Positions 53,958 through 63,268 of a DNA stretch of 64,000 nt are shown in pieces. Each line of letters starts with the position of its first letter. Positions within the stretch are counted from its first letter, which is position 1. The translations under genes were made by a program, and so were the position numbers. The notes under the pieces were generated by a model that was given only the letters and a program-made list of their open reading frames with translations, ran no database searches and had not been told where the DNA came from. This DNA is from UBA6522 sp963664945 (GTDB lineage Bacteria; Pseudomonadota; Gammaproteobacteria; Steroidobacterales; Rariloculaceae), in the NCBI GenBank assembly GCA_963664945.1, contig OY761822.1, positions 4,836,001-4,900,000 on the forward strand, in the 5' to 3' direction.

Positions 53958-54009
53958 TTACGCCGTACTAAAGGCGGCCCCTAACCACCATGGAGCAGAC
54001 TCCACGCCG

Positions 54010-56070
54010 TCAACGCAGATCAAAATTCACCGCAACACCCGCGTAGACATTTCGCCCCGGGCCGGGTTCGTAGTACCGGCGGCCGAAGGCGTTGAGCCGA
54101 ATGTTGGAGTTGTAGCTCTGATCGAACAGGTTGTTGACGCCGACAAAGGGTGAAAACGTTGCCCCTCCCCGGTTCGCGTCGAATCCCAGGCGCAGATTCG
54201 CGAGGGTGTAGGCATCGTCTGCAACGGTGTTGGCGTTGTTGGCGAACTGATCGCCCACGTGGAGTGCGTCCAGGGCGCCGAACCAGCCGGCGGGATGACG
54301 GTAGCTCAATTCCGCAAATACCAGTTGCTCGACGGTGCCGGGTATCCGGTTTCCAGAGTAGTCGTTGCCGTTGTCGTCGAGGAATTCGGCGAACGTGAAA
54401 TCCGCGTAGGTATAACTCAGCGTGATGCCGATGCGATCCGTGGGCCGGGACGATAGCGCGGCTTCCAGACCGGTCCGGTTCGAGCGGCCGGCATTGGCGA
54501 AGAAATCCCGGCCGGGGCTGCCCGGAATCTCGTAAGGAATCAGCTCATCTTCCACGTCGATGTCGAAGAAGGCAAGTTCGTAGCGCGTCCGGGTTCCTGC
54601 ACCCCCGCGCAGTCCGATTTCCAGATTCGTCGCTGCCTGGGGCTCGAGCAACGGGTTGAATCCGCCGGCGCCCGATGGATTGGCGAACTCGGTTGTCGTC
54701 GGCGTCTCGAACGACGTGGAATACGTTCCATAGACTGTTACTTCCGGCGACAGGTTGGCCAGCAAGCCGACCATCGGGCTCACATCGTCCAGCTCGCGCA
54801 CGCCGGAGTCGTTGCCGTTACTCGGAAAACGGTCGCCAACGTCAAACTCCACCTGATCGAAACGCACGCCGAACGAGAGTTGTACGTTGTCCGCAATACT
54901 GAGTTCGTCCTGGACGAACAGCCCGGTACTGGTGACGCGTTCGTCCTGATCCAGTGTCAGGGCGCCAAGCACGCCCATGTCGTTGTTGAATCGGCGCCGG
55001 TGGTCGTCCTGATCGTCGTGGTCCAGGCCCACGACGACTCGATTGGGCCTGCCTCCGAGAATGCCCTGATGGGTGTAACTGATACCGCCACCTGCAAAGA
55101 AGCGCTGCAGGTCGACCGAGCCGCCGCCGAAGAACGGCAGCCGATTGTTGAAGTCACGGGAGACGTAGTAGTTGCGTACCTGAAGTTCGCTGCCCTCGCC
55201 CGTTGGAAGCGAATAAACAAACCCGATGCGTGTCTGCTCCAGCGCCTCGCCTCCATTAAAGCTCAAATTTCGGTCCCTGGCGGAGCGAGGATCGGCCTGC
55301 GCCTGGGCGAGATTGATGCCACCCGGGTCATTCGAAACCGGCTGATCCGTATAGTTGGCTACCGTCAGCAGGGTACCTCGGTCGCCAAGATCGAATTCCA
55401 GGCGTCCGCTCAACTGCGTATTCTCCGTTTCACTGTGTTCCCGGTACCCGTCAAACTCGGAATCGGCGAGGCTGACAAAGTAGTTGACCCGATCGGTCTG
55501 ACCGCCGGTCTTGGCCTGAAACTTCTGTGCACCGTACTCGCCGGCGGTGACGCGCAGATTGGCGAACGGCGTTTCCGTCCCGCGCTCCGACATCACGCTG
55601 ATCACACCGCCGGAGGCATTGCCGTAGTAGGAAGAACTTGGCCCGCGAAGCACTTCGATCTGCCGTGCGGCGCCCAGGTCGATGCTGTCCACCTGGCCCT
55701 GACCGTCGGGAAGCGTCTCCGGAATTCCATCCACGAGAATCTTGACCCCGCGAATGCCGAACGCCGACCGGGCGCCGAAACCGCGAATGGATACCCGCAA
55801 GTCCTGGGCAAAATTGTAGCGGTTCTGCATGAACACGCCGGGCACGCGGTTGAGCGCTTCATCGAGACCAAGCTGCTGCCGGCCCAGTTGAATCTCGGCT
55901 TGGCTCACGACACTCACCGCAGCAGGAACCGAGTCCAGCGGACGGCTCATCCGGGTGGCCTGGACGACAATTTCCTCCAGATCGTCCGCAGAGGTCGCCG
56001 GGTCGTCTTGCGCGCTGACCAGCGCCGGCATCAGCGCCGTCGCGGCCAGCAATCGAATGCTGCGTTTCAT
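54010..56070 (-). CDS. TonB-dependent outer-membrane receptor
   Basis: 686 aa from ATG 56070. Signal peptide ends LVSAQ; TonB box DDLEEIVVQATR follows (about 29-40), then a plug domain with LDEALNRVPGVFMQNRYNFAQDLRVSIRGFG and EVLRGPSSSYYGNASGGVISV. The rest is a 22-strand barrel pattern ending YEPGPGRNVYAGVAVNFDLR with a terminal Arg-rather-than-Phe. Energised by TonB-ExbBD to import a siderophore, cobalamin or other ligand, not determinable. The neighbour across 293 bases encodes TonB-box repeats. Confidence 0.92.
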   Translation of the reverse strand: MKRSIRLLAATALMPALVSAQDDPATSADDLEEIVVQATRMSRPLDSVPAAVSVVSQAEIQLGRQQLGLDEALNRVPGVFMQNRYNFAQDLRVSIRGFGARSAFGIRGVKILVDGIPETLPDGQGQVDSIDLGAARQIEVLRGPSSSYYGNASGGVISVMSERGTETPFANLRVTAGEYGAQKFQAKTGGQTDRVNYFVSLADSEFDGYREHSETENTQLSGRLEFDLGDRGTLLTVANYTDQPVSNDPGGINLAQAQADPRSARDRNLSFNGGEALEQTRIGFVYSLPTGEGSELQVRNYYVSRDFNNRLPFFGGGSVDLQRFFAGGGISYTHQGILGGRPNRVVVGLDHDDQDDHRRRFNNDMGVLGALTLDQDERVTSTGLFVQDELSIADNVQLSFGVRFDQVEFDVGDRFPSNGNDSGVRELDDVSPMVGLLANLSPEVTVYGTYSTSFETPTTTEFANPSGAGGFNPLLEPQAATNLEIGLRGGAGTRTRYELAFFDIDVEDELIPYEIPGSPGRDFFANAGRSNRTGLEAALSSRPTDRIGITLSYTYADFTFAEFLDDNGNDYSGNRIPGTVEQLVFAELSYRHPAGWFGALDALHVGDQFANNANTVADDAYTLANLRLGFDANRGGATFSPFVGVNNLFDQSYNSNIRLNAFGRRYYEPGPGRNVYAGVAVNFDLR

Positions 56071-56363
56071 CCTCAACACATCGTTTCCTTCAAGCCCGTC
56101 CGCGGACCCCGTGAAATCACCCCGGCAATTCCGTTTCCGGAACCATCAGTCAAAAATATCCAACGGCAATATGGCGGTCACGCCCACATTGTACCCGCCA
56201 TGACCGCTGACCCGAACAGGCCAACGGGGTCGCCGGCCGGACCGGACTTCAAATTTATTCTCACAAACTTGAAGGTTCTTCAGATTTCTGCACGCACACT
56301 TCAGACCCCGCCGCGTAAAGTGACCGCAACTTCGATATGCACCTCACATCACAGGAGCCAGCC

Positions 56364-56687
56364 ATGAACACGACGAAGACAGCAGCGATCACAACCCTGA
56401 TTTTCCTGGGCGCAAACAGCGCGAGTGCGGCCACACCGGCCTGGATGGACGAGGGATTCGTGATGGAAGAGGTTGTCGCCACCGCCGAAGCCCCGGCGCA
56501 CCTCTACATGGAGGAGATCGTCGTCACCGCCAAGGTGCCGGCCCATCTCTACATGGAAGAAATTGTTGTCACGGCGAAGGCCCCCGTGATGGAAGAAGTG
56601 GTGGTGACCGCCAGTCTGCAGGACGTGCGCGATGAGCGACTGGCCCGGCTGAGGTCCCTGCGGCTCGCGCGCCTCGACCGCGGTTAG
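56364..56687 (+). CDS. small exported protein with four TonB-box-like repeats
   Basis: 107 aa from ATG 56364 (SD GGAG six bases before). A signal peptide ends NSASA at about residue 22. Residues 34-83 consist of four consecutive copies of MEE(I/V)V(V/A)TA(K/E), the first two spaced by APAHLY/VPAHLY in a 15-residue period. This motif is that of a TonB box, as in the receptor next door (LEEIVVQATR). The tail is charged (DVRDERLARLRSLRLARLDRG). No barrel or plug exists, so it would be a free periplasmic peptide. A strong terminator follows. Function not known; see findings. Confidence 0.75.
   Translation: MNTTKTAAITTLIFLGANSASAATPAWMDEGFVMEEVVATAEAPAHLYMEEIVVTAKVPAHLYMEEIVVTAKAPVMEEVVVTASLQDVRDERLARLRSLRLARLDRG
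56463..56612 (+). repeat. 45-nt coding repeats of the TonB-box-like motif
   Basis: Units encode residues 34-48, 49-63, 64-75 and 76-83 of the 56364 protein; the first two are 45 bases, the last two shortened. Amino-acid identity across units is high in MEEIVVTA and drops in the spacers, suggesting selection on the motif. Confidence 0.85.
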
Positions 56688-56709
56688 ACGAAACCTTCTT
56701 CCCCTGATG

Positions 56710-56739
56710 CCCCGGGCGCGCTGCGCTCGGGGTTTTTTT
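56710..56739 (+). terminator. rho-independent terminator
   Basis: Stem CCCCGgGCGC / GCGCtCGGGG with a three-base loop, followed by seven T. Ends transcription of the small repeat protein gene, which lies 22 bases upstream. Confidence 0.92.
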
Positions 56740-56963
56740 GTGGTGCGGCTACGCGTCACGCTTTCCGCGGGCTTCCATGGAACAAACACGTAACTCCTGG
56801 ATTTCTGTTGCAGGGCGGTCGTTTGTTCCCTCGCGTCCTCGGGCCGGCGCCGCCGGGTTCACTACTTGCATGGAAATACTCATTTCCCTCCGAGTCAGCG
56901 CACCGGCGACCGGAGCGAAAACTGCTAGAATGGGGCGTCCCCTCTGGCAGGGAGATCAGGACC

Positions 56964-57839
56964 TTGAAGAACAACAAGGCGTGCGCGCTGCCGGGCATCA
57001 CGCTCACCGCGAGCCTCTCCGGCGCTGTCGCGGCCCAGACACCGATCCACGAACCGTTTCCGGACTACACGCCTGCGCGCACAGTCCATGGCACGCCCGA
57101 CATCAGCGGAATCTGGCAGTCCCTCACGACCGCCAACTGGAACATACTGTCCCACTCCGTGCAGCCGGGCCCCTTCGCGGAGATAACCGGCGCCTGGGGC
57201 GCCGGCCGGGCGGGACTCGGTATTGTCGAGGGCGATGAATTGCCCTACCAGGAATGGGCGGCAGCCGAACAGCGGCGCAACTACGAGAATCGGGCGGTCG
57301 TCAACGTCACCAACGATCCCAGCCGCTTCGACACGGGAGACCCGGAGCTTCAGTGCTTTCGCGCCGGCGTACCGCGCGCGAACTACATGCCGTTTCCGTT
57401 CCAGATTTTCCAGACGCCCGAACAGATACTCATCGTCTACGAGTACAAGGGCGCCTATCGGACGATCTACATGGACGAGGAACGCCCGGCGTACGATCAG
57501 TCCTGGATGGGCACGTCCAACGGCCGCTGGGAAGGCAACACGCTGGTCGTGGATGTCGAGGGATTCAACGAGCACACGTGGTTCGACCGCGAAGGCAATT
57601 TCGCCAGCGACGCGCTGCGGGTGACCGAACGATGGACGCCCGTCAGCCCCCACCATATGCGGTACGAGGCCACCATCGAGGATCCGAACGTCTTTACGCG
57701 GCCCTGGAACATCGGCTTCATGCTCTATCGGCATGTGGAGGCGAACGCCCGGCTCCACGAGTTTCAGTGCATACCCATTGTCGAGGAGATGATGTACAGG
57801 CCGCTTGGGTTCTATGACGAGGACGTCTCCAACGAGTAA
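56964..57839 (+). CDS. exported protein, partner domain of DUF6152
   Basis: 291 aa from TTG 56964, chosen since GGAG is about ten bases upstream and the frame then opens with a signal peptide (CALPGITLTASLSGAVAAQ); the longer frame from 56808 gives no signal. Family core: FQIFQTPEQILIVYEYKGAYRTIYMDEE, GTSNGRWEGNTLVVDVE, RPWNIGFML and the late Cys in FQCIPIVEE; early Cys in QCFRAGVP. No DUF6152 part. The next gene is a homologue 22 bases on, then a DUF6152 gene, so the three likely act together. Confidence 0.78.
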   Translation: MKNNKACALPGITLTASLSGAVAAQTPIHEPFPDYTPARTVHGTPDISGIWQSLTTANWNILSHSVQPGPFAEITGAWGAGRAGLGIVEGDELPYQEWAAAEQRRNYENRAVVNVTNDPSRFDTGDPELQCFRAGVPRANYMPFPFQIFQTPEQILIVYEYKGAYRTIYMDEERPAYDQSWMGTSNGRWEGNTLVVDVEGFNEHTWFDREGNFASDALRVTERWTPVSPHHMRYEATIEDPNVFTRPWNIGFMLYRHVEANARLHEFQCIPIVEEMMYRPLGFYDEDVSNE

Positions 57840-57861
57840 GACAGACGCGGAGCATAAAGAA

Positions 57862-58986
57862 ATGAACGGTGAATCTCGCCTCCTTGCTTCACTGGCCGCC
57901 GCGATGGCCATGCTGGCGGCGCCGCCCGCCAACCCGCAGTCACCGCCCCCTTCCGCCCTGGTCAACCGGGAATCGGAGGAAACGGTCGAGGCCGCGCGCG
58001 CCGCGTCCCCGCACACCTCCGAGTCCACCTATGCCTACTTCAGGGACGAAGCCGAAGCGTTTATCGCCGAAGCCACGACGCGCATCTGGGATCCCGGCGC
58101 GCCTCGGGAGGAATCGCCGCGCACGCCCTGGGGCGATCCGGATCTGGCCGGCTACTGGCTGAATGTGGCCTATGTGCCGCTGGAACGCCCCGTCGAGCTG
58201 GCCGAAAAACCGCTGTACTCGGAAGAGGAAGCGATCACCGCCTTTGTGCGTTGGGCGACTCGGGACGCCTCCGTGGACCCTGCGACGGTGCACTACGACT
58301 GGACCGAGTTCGGGATGGACAACTGGCAGAGCCCGATCCGGCCCAACCTGCGCACGTCGCTCGTGGTGGACCCCCCGAACGGCAGGGTCCCGCCCCTGAC
58401 ACCCGAGGGGCAGGCCCGGCTCGAACAGCAGGCGCGCCGGCACACGCTCAAGTCCAGGGGGCTGTACGAGCGCTGCATTCAGGGCAACCAGGGCCCGCCG
58501 CGGGTGCCGTTTCTGCAAAATACAGGTCAATCGCAGATCGTGCAGACGCCCGAGGCCGTCATTCTCATAACCCAGGCCAACAGCGATGTGCGCATCATTC
58601 GGCTTGACGGCTCCTCCCATGCTCCGCAGAGCGTGCGAAGCTGGCTCGGGGACTCGCGCGGCCATTGGGAGGGCGACACCCTGGTCATCGAAACGACGAA
58701 TTTTCACCATGGCCGCAAATGGGACGGCTCGGCGGGAGACCTCCACCTGGAGGAACGCCTGACCCGCGTTGCCCGGGACACGCTGCTCTACGAAGCCACG
58801 GTGACGGACCCCACGACATGGGAGGCGCCGTGGAGCATCGAGGTTCCGTGGCCGATGATGGACCCGCCCGGACTGTTCGAGTTCGCCTGCCATGAACAGA
58901 ACTATGGCATCATCAATGTCCTGCGGGGGGCGCGCGTTCGCGCAGCAGAATATCAGACCGCCCGGGAAGGTTCGGCGGCCGAGTAG
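57862..58986 (+). CDS. exported protein, partner domain of DUF6152, long form
   Basis: 374 aa from ATG 57862. Short signal-like N-terminus (LLASLAAAMAMLAAPPA), an extra ~100-residue segment (STYAYFRDEAEAFIAEATTRIWDPG), then the family core: SQIVQTPEAVILITQANSDVRIIRLDGSS, GDSRGHWEGDTLVIETT and late Cys in FACHEQNYG; early Cys in RCIQGNQG. Function unknown. Followed 17 bases later by a standalone DUF6152 gene, mirroring the 4478/4911 pair. Confidence 0.8.
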   Translation: MNGESRLLASLAAAMAMLAAPPANPQSPPPSALVNRESEETVEAARAASPHTSESTYAYFRDEAEAFIAEATTRIWDPGAPREESPRTPWGDPDLAGYWLNVAYVPLERPVELAEKPLYSEEEAITAFVRWATRDASVDPATVHYDWTEFGMDNWQSPIRPNLRTSLVVDPPNGRVPPLTPEGQARLEQQARRHTLKSRGLYERCIQGNQGPPRVPFLQNTGQSQIVQTPEAVILITQANSDVRIIRLDGSSHAPQSVRSWLGDSRGHWEGDTLVIETTNFHHGRKWDGSAGDLHLEERLTRVARDTLLYEATVTDPTTWEAPWSIEVPWPMMDPPGLFEFACHEQNYGIINVLRGARVRAAEYQTAREGSAAE

Positions 58987-59003
58987 CGACGGGGAAACAA
59001 ATC

Positions 59004-59426
59004 ATGAACAGAACAAACTGGCCCGGCCTGACAATTGCCGCCATCGCGATCGTGTTGGCATCCGGCTCGGCGGCAGCACACCACTCGTTCGCCGCGGCGT
59101 ACGACGAGAACGCACCGCTCAACATGCAGGGGGTCGTCACGAAGGTGGAGTTGACCAACCCGCACTCGTGGCTCTGGGTAGACGTGACCGATGAAGACGG
59201 CACCGTGACCAACTGGGGTTTCGAAGGCGGGCCGCCGGTGAACCTCTTCCGCCACGGGCTTACCAGAGACACCCTTCCCGTGGGCTCGGAGATCAAGGTC
59301 TTCGCCTATCAGGCCAAGAGCGGCGAGAACAAGGGCGTGGCGGTCTTTTTCGAATACCTGGACGGTCGCAAGGTCTTCATGGGCGGTTCCGCCCCGGGCG
59401 CCGACGGGCAGCCGCGTCCTGAGTAA
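59004..59426 (+). CDS. exported DUF6152 protein
   Basis: 140 aa. Signal peptide ends GSAAA; the mature start is HHSFAAAYDENAPLNMQGVVTKVELTNPHSWLWVDV, the canonical DUF6152 pattern, followed by LPVGSEIKVFAYQAKSGENKGVA. It closes a three-gene set with two partner-domain proteins. Two His at the mature N-terminus are conserved across every copy here and could bind a metal (inference). Confidence 0.87.
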   Translation: MNRTNWPGLTIAAIAIVLASGSAAAHHSFAAAYDENAPLNMQGVVTKVELTNPHSWLWVDVTDEDGTVTNWGFEGGPPVNLFRHGLTRDTLPVGSEIKVFAYQAKSGENKGVAVFFEYLDGRKVFMGGSAPGADGQPRPE

Positions 59427-59509
59427 GATCGGTAGCGGGAACCCCGGAGCAGCGCTACGCGGCGTAGAAGCCGCGGGGAACAAACGCGAAACCGGCTACC
59501 GGCGCGTCA

Positions 59510-60013
59510 ATGCGGCTGCTTGAGTTCATCGAGTGGCTGGAGGCAACCCCCGCCAGCACTGCGTTGCGTGAGTCCCACTATCTCTACCTTGCCGTACTTG
59601 CCACCCATGTCCTGACGCTCACCGTCTTCCTCGGCACGGCGATCATCGTCGACCTGCGCCTGCTCGGCATTGCCATGGCGCGCGTTCCCGTATCGCAGAT
59701 CCTGACCCGGCTGCTCCCCTGGACGGTAGGGGGATTCGCGGTGATGGCCACCAGCGGTTCGCTGATGTTCTATGCATCCCCGGCGGACAAGTTCGGCAAC
59801 CTGTTCTTTCGCGCCAAGATGGCGATGCTGGGGCTTGCCGGGCTCGCGGTGTGGATGTTCTATCGTACCGTTCACCGCAGTATCGACGGTTGGGACAACG
59901 ACCCGGTGCCACCGCGGGCCGCACGCCTCGCCGCCGGTCTCACGCTGCTGCTGTGGGTGGCCATTCTCGTCGCCGGCCGCATGATTCCGTATCAGCAGTA
60001 CTGGTTGGGCTGA
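59510..60013 (+). CDS. small integral membrane protein (DUF6644-like)
   Basis: 167 aa with four membrane segments: LYLAVLATHVLTLTVFLGTAIIV, LLPWTVGGFAVMATSGSLMFY, KMAMLGLAGLAVWMFYR and AGLTLLLWVAILVAGRMI. Conserved ATH and GRMIPYQQYW are seen in related small proteins near exported oxidative or transport genes. Function unknown. Overlaps the paralogue after it by one base. Confidence 0.75.
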   Translation: MRLLEFIEWLEATPASTALRESHYLYLAVLATHVLTLTVFLGTAIIVDLRLLGIAMARVPVSQILTRLLPWTVGGFAVMATSGSLMFYASPADKFGNLFFRAKMAMLGLAGLAVWMFYRTVHRSIDGWDNDPVPPRAARLAAGLTLLLWVAILVAGRMIPYQQYWLG

Positions 60014-60483
60014 TGTCCCTGCTGGAATTCTTCTACTGGCTCGAATACACGCCGCTGCTGGTGGCCATGCGCAGTTCGCCCTGGCTCTTCCCCGTCATTG
60101 CCACCCTCCATCTGCTGGGACTTGCGATCATGGGCGGCGCGGTACTGGTGGTCGACCTCCGCCTGCTCAGCCTCGGCCTGACCGGCCAACCCGCCGCGCG
60201 ACTGGCTCGCGACACCGAACCGCTGTTGCTCATCGGCATCGCAACCATGCTGCTGACCGGGCCCTGGCTCTTCATGTGCTTCGCGACCAAGTACTACTAC
60301 CTCACCGCGTTCTGGCTGAAGCTGGCGTGCCTGGGCGCGGTGCTCCTGTTCACGTTCACGATTCGCAGGCGGCTCGTCATGCGCTCCGAAACCGCCGGCG
60401 CGGCGCCGAAACTGGTGGCGGCCGCGTCGCTTTCGCTCTGGCTCGCCGTCGCGCTGGGCGGCCGCCTGATCGGATTTCCGTAA
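60013..60483 (+). CDS. small integral membrane protein, paralogue of the preceding
   Basis: 156 aa from ATG 60013 (TGATG overlap with the previous stop). Same plan: WLFPVIATLHLLGLAIMGGAVLVVDLRLL, PLLLIGIATMLLTGPWLFMCF, LKLACLGAVLLFTFTIRRR and AAASLSLWLAVALGGRLIGF. The pair probably arose by duplication and may form a heterodimer in the inner membrane. Conserved VDLRLL in both. Confidence 0.75.
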   Translation: MSLLEFFYWLEYTPLLVAMRSSPWLFPVIATLHLLGLAIMGGAVLVVDLRLLSLGLTGQPAARLARDTEPLLLIGIATMLLTGPWLFMCFATKYYYLTAFWLKLACLGAVLLFTFTIRRRLVMRSETAGAAPKLVAAASLSLWLAVALGGRLIGFP

Positions 60484-60489
60484 CCCGCT

Positions 60490-63051
60490 TCAGGCGTCCT
60501 CTTCCAGAGCCCGGCGGATGATGTGGAGGATATTCTGCGTATGGGCCCGGGTCTCCACGTTGCCGGCGCGCTTGCGCGCGAGCATCCGCTCGATCTCCCG
60601 CAACTGGTACAGCGCCATGGACCGCGACGGGTAGTCGTGGTCGTTTTCGGTGACGACGTCCGTCAACCTCGTCACGTATTCCACCTGCAGGTTCTGCCGG
60701 AACGTGTTCACGTCGCCGCGCCGGTCCGCGTCGAAGATCGCGGCGGTCAGATCTTCCATCATGTCCGCCAGCGCGTACTCGTTGCCGTAAAGGCGGGAGT
60801 CGGTGATTCGCGTCATGACCGTGGGATGGAGCAGGTGCGCCAGCACTCCGCGCTGCACGGCCAGCAGCCACTGGTGGACTTTCGGGTCCTCCGTTTCGCC
60901 CCAGAAGTTCCATAGTCTGCGCTGGGCCTGGAGGTAACTGTAGAGTTCCCCGGAGCCTTCCAGCGCGTCCGGCGCGAACAGGTGCAGCGAAATACCGTCC
61001 ATCGCCCGCTGCTGTGTCTCAAGGCTGACCGGCACGAACGGCACGTCGGCGCCGGGCTGGCCGGATACGGAACGATTCACGTAGACACCGCCGATCTGGT
61101 GGGTCAGCACGCTGATGGAGCGTGAGAACTGCGACAGCAGGATACCGTAGGCGTCGCGCAGTTGATGCCAGGACTCGCCTTCGGTGGCGTGCTTCTCGCG
61201 GGCCGTGATCAGCAGTTCCCCGACAAGGTTCAGGCGATCTTCGGCGTAGCCGACCGGATCGCTGGTCATGTCGTACCAGTGCACGCGGGGATCCATCGCC
61301 CACCCGGGCGCGCGCATGACATGATCGTCGGTGCCGAACAGAAGTTGCGGTTCGGTCGAACGCGAGGCGATTTCGCGCAGCCGTTCCCGTTCCGCCGCGG
61401 GATCGTCCAGCGCGGGCGAGTAACTGTATTCGACGATCCAGTCGTCGTAGGGGCCCGGACTGGTGCCGAAATAAGCGGTCTGCTCGCGCCCGCCGGTGGC
61501 GATATGGATGTCCGTGTAGTCCATCACCGATGCCTGCAGGCTGCGCTCCGCGACCACTTCCGGATCGTGGATCTCCTCCGGCGTCAGCATGTTGGACGCG
61601 GCGAAGTTGTGGGCAAAGCCAAGCGTGTGCCCCACCTCGTGCAACGTCAGGTCCACCAGGAACTCGTGGATCAACTGCTCTTCGGCCGCCGAACCCATCT
61701 GCAGGGCACCCACGGCCAGCCGGCCGAATAGCTGGCTCAGGTGCAGTCCGCGCCCGAAGGAACAGTAACCGGGGTCGAATTGCTCCGGAACCTGCGAAAA
61801 ATCCAGGTTGTCGAGGATGCGCTGATAGTGCACCCGCCGCGTGACGCCCGCAAACTCCAGCATGATGTCGGCGCCGATGATCTGGCCGGTGCGCGGATTC
61901 GTGAACGAGGGACCGTAGCCGGAGAACGGCGGGTTGGGCGAGGAAGTCCAGCGCAGCACGTTGTAGCGGATGTCGCCGGCGTCCCACTCCGCATCGTCGG
62001 GCTGCACGCGCACTTCGAGCGCATTGCGAAAACCGATTTTCTCGAACGACCGGTTCCAGGCCAGAACGCCCTGGCGGATCGACTCCCGGAATTCCATGGG
62101 CGTGGTGTTCTCGATCCACCACACGATGGGCTCCACCGGTTCGGACATGTCCGCGGCGGGATCCCGCTTGACCAGGCGCCAGCGTTGCACCAGGTCCCGC
62201 CAGGGGGTCACCGAGTCGTCGGTCAGGTCGGTGACCTGTTCCGCAAAAAAACCCATGCGGTGATCGGTGAACCGTGGCTGGTAGCCGTCTTGCGGCATCG
62301 CGATCAGGGAATGCTGCAGGTGGATGCTCACGTAACGGCTGTCGGTGACGTCCTCGTCGCCGGAGACCGCGGGCGCGGGATCTTCGTAGACGTATTCCAC
62401 CTGCACATCGGTGTTCAGCGGGTAGTTGCGGATGGCGGTGATCTTGCTCTTGTCGTCGCTCAGGCTGCCGAGTTCGAAGCGGTCCCCGTCGTCGCGGCCG
62501 GGATTCGGCGAGGGCTTGACCTGCGACAGCGTTTCGCTGACGAACAACTCGTCCGCGGCGATGAGCATGGCGCCGGTGTCTTCGTCCTCCGCCAGAATCG
62601 GCTCCGAGGCCATCAGCCCGGGACTGATGTTGGCGTCGGCCGCGCGGCTCAGCGGGCTTTCCGGATCGAAGAAAAAAGCGGTGTTCTCGGCGCGAATCTC
62701 GATGCGGTCGAAGTGGCGCCTGACGGAAAGCACCCGATTCTCCCGGTAGTTGCCCCTGAATGCGCCGCCCTCGACCACGCCATCGGTGCTCATCGAAACG
62801 TAGATGTACTCCTTGTCCAACTGCTCCGGCATGACCGCCATGTGCGACTCTCCGGTGTCACGGTCCCGGTACAGCGTGAACAGGCCATCATGGCGGTCGC
62901 TGTTCCCGGTGAGATCGGCGATCGTCTCGCGCTCCTCCTCCCCGGCTTCATCGGCCTGTTCGGCCTGTTCGGCCTCCTGGGCGAACGCCGGCATCGCCAA
63001 TATCAGCGGCGCCAGCCACAGCGCGAATCGAAATCGAAACGGGTTTGTCAT
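60490..63051 (-). CDS. exported zinc metalloprotease (DUF5117/DUF4953 type)
   Basis: 853 aa from ATG 63051. Signal peptide to AMPAFAQ (25). A ~270-residue N-terminal region (HMAVMPEQLDKEYIYVSMSTDG, RRHFDRIEIRAENTAFF) leads to the gluzincin-like site HEVGHTLGFAH at 471-481 (HExxHxxGxxH), preceded by ADIMLEF and followed by SVMDYTD (Met-turn). These large periplasmic enzymes occur in gammaproteobacteria and Bacteroidetes; substrates are not known. All zinc ligands are present. Convergent with the DUF6644-like pair. Confidence 0.9.
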   Translation of the reverse strand: MTNPFRFRFALWLAPLILAMPAFAQEAEQAEQADEAGEEERETIADLTGNSDRHDGLFTLYRDRDTGESHMAVMPEQLDKEYIYVSMSTDGVVEGGAFRGNYRENRVLSVRRHFDRIEIRAENTAFFFDPESPLSRAADANISPGLMASEPILAEDEDTGAMLIAADELFVSETLSQVKPSPNPGRDDGDRFELGSLSDDKSKITAIRNYPLNTDVQVEYVYEDPAPAVSGDEDVTDSRYVSIHLQHSLIAMPQDGYQPRFTDHRMGFFAEQVTDLTDDSVTPWRDLVQRWRLVKRDPAADMSEPVEPIVWWIENTTPMEFRESIRQGVLAWNRSFEKIGFRNALEVRVQPDDAEWDAGDIRYNVLRWTSSPNPPFSGYGPSFTNPRTGQIIGADIMLEFAGVTRRVHYQRILDNLDFSQVPEQFDPGYCSFGRGLHLSQLFGRLAVGALQMGSAAEEQLIHEFLVDLTLHEVGHTLGFAHNFAASNMLTPEEIHDPEVVAERSLQASVMDYTDIHIATGGREQTAYFGTSPGPYDDWIVEYSYSPALDDPAAERERLREIASRSTEPQLLFGTDDHVMRAPGWAMDPRVHWYDMTSDPVGYAEDRLNLVGELLITAREKHATEGESWHQLRDAYGILLSQFSRSISVLTHQIGGVYVNRSVSGQPGADVPFVPVSLETQQRAMDGISLHLFAPDALEGSGELYSYLQAQRRLWNFWGETEDPKVHQWLLAVQRGVLAHLLHPTVMTRITDSRLYGNEYALADMMEDLTAAIFDADRRGDVNTFRQNLQVEYVTRLTDVVTENDHDYPSRSMALYQLREIERMLARKRAGNVETRAHTQNILHIIRRALEEDA

Positions 63052-63268
63052 GTCACGATCCTCCGAAAGCGGAACCGAAGCATAGAAAATTCCACGGCAC
63101 CGGGCCAGCGGCCATCCGCCGCGGCATGCCGAAGTCGGCAAAGGCCTGTGGAGAGTGCGCGCAAATGCGGCGCCTGCCGCATCCATGAAAGGCGGAGCGG
63201 GATGAATCCTGACGCAAATACCGGCAAACTATCGCCGCTCCCACGGCAAGCCCCATCGCGAGGACTGA

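Noticed and set aside
53621..53971. Frames encoding SPAPAHGSG/RPRMEAG strings after Uma2
   Set aside because: These come from reading the CRISPR repeats and are not real proteins.
53754..54009. cas genes or leader for the CRISPR array
   Set aside because: Flanks hold only Uma2 and the receptor gene; no Cas motif anywhere in the window.
54880..56367. 495-codon plus frame opposite the TonB receptor
   Set aside because: Antisense of plug and barrel codons; receptor strand is well supported.
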